Below, piece by piece: positions 58,136 through 64,000 of a DNA stretch of 64,000 nucleotides. Below the pieces are notes generated by a model. That model worked only from the letters and a program-made list of their open reading frames with translations. It searched no databases and was not told the DNA's origin. Position numbers and translations under genes: made by a program. The first letter of the stretch is position 1, and each line of letters starts with the position of its first letter. The stretch lies in contig CM042689.1 of assembly GCA_023614405.1 (NCBI GenBank), positions 309,853,132 to 309,917,131 of the forward strand, in the 5' to 3' direction. This DNA is from Avena insularis. Taxonomy: Eukaryota > Streptophyta > Magnoliopsida > Poales > Poaceae.

Positions 58136-58895
58136 CCAGATCACGCTTTAGTGGTCATAAGAGGAAAAACGCTCCGCGTCGTCCCCCGCGGGCGACCGGG
58201 GCGACGGAACCCTAGCTCCCCGCGAGTTCCTCCGCCTCCCTCCCCCCTCTGCCGCCGCCAGCGTGGGCCGCCGGGCAAAGCCCGCGCGGTGCTGGCAGCG
58301 GCAGCCTTTCTCTCCCCGGACGTCAGGAGTGTCGCGCGGGGCGGCGGCGAATGGCGGTGGTGCAGGTAGGAGCGTCCGGCAGTGCTCGGCGCGGTGTGGC
58401 CGGCGTGCCGCGGGCGGGGCGGATTCGGCAGCTGGAGGCGGTGGGGCGGCGTGGTCGGGGGGTTCCCGTGGCGACCTCCTCCTGGTTCTCTGGAGGCTGT
58501 GTCGACGGGGGACCTCCTGGCACGAGGCGGCCCTGGCCTGCTCGTGCAGGGGCGTCGTGGCGGCGGCGATTTCGGACGGGGGTGAGCGCGTACGGGGGCT
58601 GCTGCCCTATGCGGGGGCGCGGCCCAGTTTTGGGCCAGGTGGGCCCGATCTGGGCTAGGCAGGCCCTATCCTTGGCTAGGCGGGCTCGGATCTAGGCCAG
58701 GCGGGCCTCGATCTGGGCCACGCGAGCCTCGGCGGAGCTAGTGCCTCTGGCTTTGCAGGTGCTCGCATACCGCGCTGCTCTCGGCTCCCTGGTCATGTAG
58801 ATCCGTGTCGGCTACGTTCGCTTGCCGTGCACGGACGGGTCATGGGGTGTTGCTAGACCGGCGGCGGTCCGGTTGGCCCGGGAGAGCACGTTGGT
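58136..58895. other. GC-rich repeat-like block interrupted by element F
   Basis: A sharp rise in GC begins at about 58165. The text (ggaaccctagctccccgcgag and onward) resembles 5' leaders of grass repeats. Overlapping open frames on both strands look like composition effects. Imperfect repeats of about 24-28 bp built on gatctgggc(t/c)aggcgggc lie at 58636-58735. Element F starts at 58896, and TTGGT (58891-58895) is its expected target duplication. Confidence 0.4.
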
Positions 58896-59421
58896 TGTTG
58901 GGGATATGCTATATGGGTATCATCATAGCATGTCTCTAATCCGGATAACCCTGGTGACCCACAGTTGGTAGCAAGGCCCATGGTCTGCTGGGCGGTCCAG
59001 TTAGATGGATCCAGAAGGGAGGCCCATGTCAGATAAAGGAAGGCTACGGAGGAGTCACCAGCGTACCCGGAGCCTTGGAGTGCAAGACACGTTAGACTAG
59101 TTGTATACCGTGTAGGACTCTGTAACCTGTCTGGCTAGGACTTTGCCTGTAACCCTAGGATCTGGCGACTATATAAGTTGTACCTATGGGAGCCTTTATG
59201 AACAGAACAACTCATATCGCGCACAGCGAACCGATCCCTCTAACTCGGCGTATTGCCATTATAGTGATTTATAGCAGGAGTAGGATCCCGCCACCGTCGT
59301 GAGATCTGAACCTGGGTAAACTGTGTTACCTCGTACCCGCCAACCTTCTGACTTACCTCACGTCTCTAAACACGCACTGTGAGGACCCCTCCATGGCGTA
59401 CTCATCGACAATACCACGACA
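58896..59421 (+). repeat. 5' LTR of element F (526 bp)
   Basis: TGTTGGGGATATG start, TATATAAG at 59170-59177, ...CCACGACA end. Aligns end to end with 873-1409. Confidence 0.92.
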
Positions 59422-59423
59422 GT

Positions 59424-59441
59424 TGGCACCCACCATGGGGC
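59424..59441 (+). promoter_or_regulatory. tRNA primer-binding site of element F
   Basis: TGGCACCCACCATGGGGC two bases after the LTR. It is a two-base variant of TGGCGCCCACCGTGGGGC, which I recall as common next to grass Gypsy LTRs. Confidence 0.8.
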
Positions 59442-59589
59442 AAGAGGCGCTTCAGGATCTACAACGGGCGAGGTCCAAGCTCTTCGCGGGAATCGGTGAA
59501 ACCGTAGCCATCGGTCGTGTTCTCTTCTTCGGCAACGTTCTGATCGTCCCTCCCGACGAGTTCTAGATCCCGGCGAAGATGAACCCCAC

Positions 59590-61780
59590 CCGCTGCTCGA
59601 TCGTCCCAATCGGGGACGTCCACCTCTTCATCGGCTAAACCGGCTCGGGCACTAGTTTCTTGGAAGTCGGAGGAGCGTCAAGACCCGCACGGACCGCCTA
59701 CGGGCAGGATACGTTCGCGGAAGGATCGATATAGGATCTCTCTTCGGAGTTTGCCGACAAAGATCGGAAAAATTTAAGGCCCACCCAAACCGCCCCTGTG
59801 CAGGATATAATTGTGGAAGATCACTGCAAGTCCGCCGGCTTCGCCCGTGCGTCTGGACAACAGAGATCCAAGTTCGTCGGCGTGGTAACTATCTTCGATC
59901 GGGCGCGTTGCGTTTAGAGAGAGGGTGAAAACCCCCGCGATTACCTATCCAGGTGGCTCCGTATATGGGCCGACCTGGAGCATTACCCCAATGATGATGC
60001 CATCTATCACTTTATGGAAGGACTGGACCGCGGTACGCTTCTCCGGCATACGCTAAGACGCAGGCCGCGGGTCTCCTCAATTTCGAGGGCATGGTTCACA
60101 CCGTCAACAACTACGCGGCAGCTGAGGCAGCGGCTCAGAGAGCGCTCATGCTCCTACCCGGAGCCCCTCCACCTCAACCACCGCCACCACCGCCCCCAGT
60201 CGTCGTCACTGCGGCCGCACCACCTCCTCCGATCATCGTCGCACCACCACCACCCATCATCGAGGAAGCCCCGGCACCCTCCGACTCCGTCCTGGATGCT
60301 CTCTAGGCCGACATCAGTGCTGACTCGGAGGAGATAGACTTCAGCCCGAAGGAGCTCGACTCTGCTATGCAGGAGATGGAGGAGGATTTCTAGCGCTACG
60401 AGAAGGCCGACAACACCATCACATCCCGAGAGGTGTTCGTCTCCATTGGGACCGTGATGGAGTAAGATCAACCAGGACAAGCTTCGCCTAAAGCGTTGGA
60501 CAAGGGGAAGGGACCACCTATTGCTTCCGACAATGATCGCGCAAAGGCCATGCCCCCTCCGCCTAACCCAGTGCAGCAGCCGCGGGAACTCAACGTCGGT
60601 CCGAGTAACAACAACACCGCAAACCCGCCGCCTCCGGCATCTACGTCTGCAGCTTCCCAAATCACTCCAGCTGATAGAGTGATGTAAGGCAATTTGCTCG
60701 TCGAGCACATGACTGTGGCTCATATACGGAACGTAGTCCAGCTTGACGAGAAGTGCCAGCAGCTGCTGGAGGAAGCGCATGCCATCGCGGAGCAAGGCGC
60801 TAAGCTGGATAAAGATCTGGCCAAGGCGCAGAAGTCAATAGAGAAAGCTAGAGCAATGGAGGCCGAGTACAAGACTCTGCTCAAGCAGCAGAAGGCTAAG
60901 AAAGCTCCGGCTCGCATTATCAACGATCCTGGTGTACGGTGAAACCTAGGATGGGCTCCCTCGAAGCCGCCACAAGCCAAGCCATACATTGACAGCGAAT
61001 GCAGGCAGGTCATGCCCACCCCTATTCTCAACCTCGTCGTCGCCAAGACCCTTCTGGAGTAGGATAGATCACATGCAGCTGTGGAATAGGTGTATGACCT
61101 TGTGGAAAAGGCGGTGAAACAGCAGGAAAAGGCCACCTCTCAGAGGCTTGAGTCTGACCCAGCGTATTGCCAGTCTAGCAATCCTAAGCCTCCAAGGGAC
61201 CGAGCTCCTCATGATGTCGGGTCTCAGACGGGTTCATCAGAACAAAAACGGAGGGATGCACGCAACAGGAAGGACGCTATCCCCCATATCCTCCGACCAC
61301 GGGGTCAAGGCTCATCCTCGTCGCCCATCTCCACCGCCCCGATCCCCCCGACATCGCGAAGACCCCAAGGCTCACCATCACACGGACTTGCCTCCGCATA
61401 GGAAAAGCGGCATCGTCATCCGCGACAACACGGAACAACCCTGTCATGATGGGGAGCGCAACCAAGGACACAAGAGCAGGTCACGTCATGACCCTCCGTG
61501 TCCAAAAAGCAACTGCGACAAGCGTGAGTCATCGCAGGAGGGTAACAACAAGAAAGCTAACCCACCGCCACCTCCGCCTTCGTCGCCCCCTAGCAGCCAC
61601 CATGGCGGAGGAGGCCCGCGTTGTTCATGCAGCCCATCCCCTGGCGGCAAGAAGAAAAGGACAAGCCCGGATCCATATGACGCACGTTCACGCCTGGACA
61701 AGATTCAAGAGGCCCGGGAAGGACAATACCTAGGACCACGTTGCTTTGGACCTATGATACGGACCACAACTTAACCCAAG
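59590..61780 (+). pseudogene. gag N-terminal half of element F, with an extra gag-like segment
   Basis: Decayed frame. At 59916-60075 it reads as a gag C-terminal core piece with RDYLSRWLRIWADLEHYP and MEGLDRGTLLRHTLRR. A proline-rich spacer (60165-60280) follows, then acidic and polar text, then a coiled coil at 60694-60942 (EEAHAIAEQGAKLDKDLAKA). After that comes a basic, Ser/Pro-rich stretch (61150-61770). Stops occur near 60306, 60393, 60465 and 60685. The segment at 59916-60075 resembles the true gag core at 62070-62215, so part of gag appears twice. Confidence 0.6.
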
Positions 61781-62860
61781 GGTTTCCGGATTGACAAGAC
61801 CATCAAGCCCTACGACGGCACCACCAAACTAGCTATGTGGTTGCACGATTACGGCAATGCGGTGGAGATCGCCAGGGGTAAACCCAAGGTTGCAGTCAAG
61901 TACCTCCCACTGATGTTGACGGGCACGGCCCGCCAATGGATTGATGACTTGCCGGAGAAGTCCACCTGCAATTGGTTGGACATGCAAGAAGCATTCACCA
62001 AGAACTTCGAGGGTACGTATAAGCGTCCTTGCACTATTGGCGATCTACAGCGGTGCGTGCAAGAGAAAACGAGTCATCTCGCGCCTACCTCTCTCACTGG
62101 CTGGATATGAAGAATTCCTGCACAGGAGTGCATGCTCAGACCGCCATGGCCGCCTTCATCGATGGGTTGGAGAAAGGTACGTTGCTCCGACATAAGTTGA
62201 AGCGCCCGCAGGACAATCACAGGCTCGATCTCAACCAGATGATCTAGCTAGACAGTGAGTTCGCGGCTGCCGACGATGATGCTCGCGGCTCCCTGCGGGC
62301 AACGGCCATTCCAACTCAAGCTAAGAGGAATAACAGCACAAAGCGGAAGAACCCTCCAGAAGAAAATCAAACCTCCGACATGGTCGCCATGACATTGGCA
62401 GGACGCGGTGATGGCGAACAGCGTGGACGAGGACGGGGGCTGGTCGTGGGCAGCAACGAGGTAGTGAAACTACCCCGGCAGCGCTCCGTGTTCCCCCAAA
62501 CATACGAGAATGTCGTGCCTTGTACACCTCGACGCCAACGGAAAAGCCACTCACACCAATCACCACTGCAAGTTCGTCAACGATCTCAAGGAGGACTCGG
62601 AGTCCGGCTACAAGCAAAGTCGGAAGAACAGACCACGCGACAAGGGCAAAGGGAAGAAGAAGGAAGAAGAATCCAAGGATTCAAGTGACATGGACGAGAA
62701 TGTTGACCCCAAGCACGCCGACAAGAGCGATGGAAAGGGCAAGAACCCCTTCGAGAAGAAGGCGGCCGTCTACCACACTTTCCTTGGCACCCCTACTGTC
62801 CGGCAACAGAAAACCTCCATGAGGATACGGATGGCCACTCTAGCCCCAGTTCCCTAGTAC
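61781..62860 (+). pseudogene. gag core and nucleocapsid of element F, frameshifted
   Basis: Retrotransposon gag core: IKPYDGTTKLAMWLHDYGNA, LPLMLTGTARQWIDDLP and FTKNFEGTYKRP (61800-62030). A frameshift lies near 62065, after which the core continues (ESSRAYLSHWLDMKN, FIDGLEKGTLLRHKLKR). A stop is at 62248. A Cys/His cluster with HTNHHC at about 62550-62572 stands where the zinc finger is expected. It is followed by a very basic KGKGKKKEEE run and acidic repeats to 62857. Function in other elements: particle assembly and RNA binding. Confidence 0.75.
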
Positions 62861-62919
62861 ATGCGCTGGTCGGAAATTCCAATCACTTGGGACAGGAAGG
62901 ATTACCCAGACCTCATACC

Positions 62920-63260
62920 TACGGAGAACCAGTATGCTATGATCGTCAACCCCCTGATTGAAGGCAACAAATTCACCAAGTGCATGGTGGACAGTGGAAG
63001 ATTATGTACCTGGATACGCTGCACAAGATGAACTTGACGGAGGCCAACCTAAGGTGGACCAACACCGTGTTCCATGGCGTAGTTCCTGGCTGGGAGGCTC
63101 GGTCCCTTGGGTGCATCACGCTTCAGGTCGCCTTTGGTGATGTTAATAATTACCGCCAAGAACGCATGACCTTCGAGGTGGTCCCGTTCAAGAGCGTGTA
63201 CCACGTCATCTTTGGACGCGACAACTTCCACGCCTTCATGGCCAAGCCATGCTTCGTCTA
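62920..63260 (+). pseudogene. Gypsy aspartic protease, broken
   Basis: The motif MVDSG (about 62983-62997) is the active-site D-S/T-G of the retropepsin. The frame is lost just after it and resumes at 62980-63261 with LYLDTLHKMNL, LGCITLQVAFGD, FEVVPFKSVYHVIFGRD and FHAFMAKP, the normal end of Tat proteases (FGR(D/P) near the second beta motif). Stop at 63259-63261. Confidence 0.8.
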
Positions 63261-63539
63261 AAACAAGCTCAAGATACCCGGACCAAACGGCATCATCACC
63301 GTATCCGGAAGCTTTACCAAGGCAAGGGAGTGCGATATTGGAGAAGCAGCCTTTGTAGAAGTTGTCCTCTACAGCGAAGAATTCAAGGAGATCCGGAGCA
63401 AGGTCGATGCCACGGAGATGCCGGCGTCGAAGAAGCAGATATCTAACTCTGCCCCCGCCTTCAAGGCCGCCATAGAAACCAAGCCGGTGGAACTTGTGGT
63501 AGGCGATTCCTCCAATACCACCGCCATTAGGACGAACCT

Positions 63540-64000
63540 GGATCCCAAATAGGAAAGCGCGCTCATTGAGTTCCTCCGTGAGAATAGGGACATCTTTGTC
63601 TGGCAACCTACTGACATGAAAGGTGGACCTAGGGAACTTGTCGAGCACAACTTGAATATTGATCCAAAATGCAAACCGGTGAAACAACCTCTACGATGCT
63701 TCGGAGATGAGAAGAGACGCGCCATAGGCAAAGAGATAGCTAGATTACTTAAGGCTGGTTTTATCTGAGAAGTCCTTCACACCCGATGGGTGGCCAATCC
63801 TGTATTTGTCCCCAAAAATGGAACCAAAGAATTAATAATGTGCGTTGATTACACCGGCTTGAACAAAGCATGTCCCAAAGATCCGTTTGCTTTGCCTCGC
63901 ATTGACCAAGTCATTGACTCGACGGCTGGCTCGGAACTTTTGTGTTTTCTCGATGCATACTCAGGATACCACCAGATAAAGATGAGAAAGTCGGACCAAT
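63540..64000 (+). pseudogene. Reverse transcriptase N-terminal part of element F, window edge
   Basis: After a TAG at 63550-63552 the frame reads ESALIEFLRENRDIFVWQP, then GFI with a TGA at 63766-63768, then RWVANPVFVPKNGTKELIMC, VDYTGLNKACPKDPFALP and CFLDAYSGYHQIKM to the end of the window. The last motif matches the one at 5490-5540 in element B, so the two copies overlap here. Catalytic YxDD is beyond the window. Confidence 0.85.

Larger units (their letters stand above)
58896..64000 (+). mobile_element. Tat/Retand-like Gypsy element F, 5' part, runs out of window
   Basis: In order: 5' LTR (58896-59421), primer site (59424-59441), gag with coiled coil and repeated core, protease and the start of reverse transcriptase up to the window edge. 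The LTR belongs to the same family as A and B. Reading frames contain many stops and shifts, so the copy is dead. Confidence 0.9.

Noticed and set aside
58151..58695. GC-rich open frames that look like a first exon
   Set aside because: Overlap each other in several frames, no domain, no downstream exon before element F; the text resembles repeat leaders.

Overview
This is plant nuclear DNA, almost certainly from a Triticeae grass (wheat, barley, rye or Aegilops type). The evidence is a dense stack of nested LTR retrotransposons of grass types: Tat/Retand-like and Athila-like Gypsy elements, a BARE/Angela-like Copia LTR fragment, and gag-only non-autonomous elements with 2-4.5 kb LTRs. There are also Stowaway MITEs and a small island holding two nuclear genes for organellar proteins. 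I assign no species.

Left block, 1-40964, is nested retroelements. The base layer is a Tat-type Gypsy element (B, + strand): decayed pol at about 5454-8324, an antisense spliced gene at 24617 down to 8906, and a 3' LTR at 25094-40964. Four interruptions lie on or in it. (i) At its left, an Athila-like element (3207-5453, minus) is cut by a second Athila-like LTR (1410-3206, minus), which is cut by another Tat element (A, ending at 1409). (ii) The last exon of the antisense gene holds a 4.5 kb solo LTR (C1, 9088-21603, target duplication CTCCG). C1 itself holds an 8001 bp gag-only element (C2, 11459-19459, duplication GACCA). (iii) The 3' LTR holds a 15,355 bp pol-less Copia-like element (D, 25330-40684, minus, duplication CTAGG). 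(iv) One LTR of D holds a 4480 bp solo LTR (E, 34112-38591, duplication TATAT). Matching 5-bp duplications, TG...CA ends, primer sites and purine tracts fix most of these borders.

Middle block, 40965-58895, is mostly old sequence. It starts with degenerate retroelement fragments, including a truncated BARE/Angela-like LTR at about 43124-43907, followed by low-copy-looking intergenic DNA. The two real genes are both on the minus strand: a plastid threonine synthase (one coding exon, 49461-51044) and an organellar peptidyl-tRNA hydrolase/CRS2-family protein (8 coding exons, 53087-55603). Two Stowaway MITEs lie just upstream of the latter. Several short tandem duplications are scattered through the spacers.

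Right block, 58896-64000, is the 5' part of a third Tat element (F, + strand) of the same LTR family as A and B. It has LTR, primer site, gag, protease and the start of reverse transcriptase, and is heavily stopped. It runs out of the window.

The most interesting observations are: the Tat antisense gene, whose GT-AG introns and reading frame can still be followed through six exons; an in-frame TGA splitting a six-zinc-knuckle gag in C2; a repeat-built region in place of pol in D; a second gag-like segment in F; and a probable one-base frameshift at the extreme C-terminus of the peptidyl-tRNA hydrolase gene.
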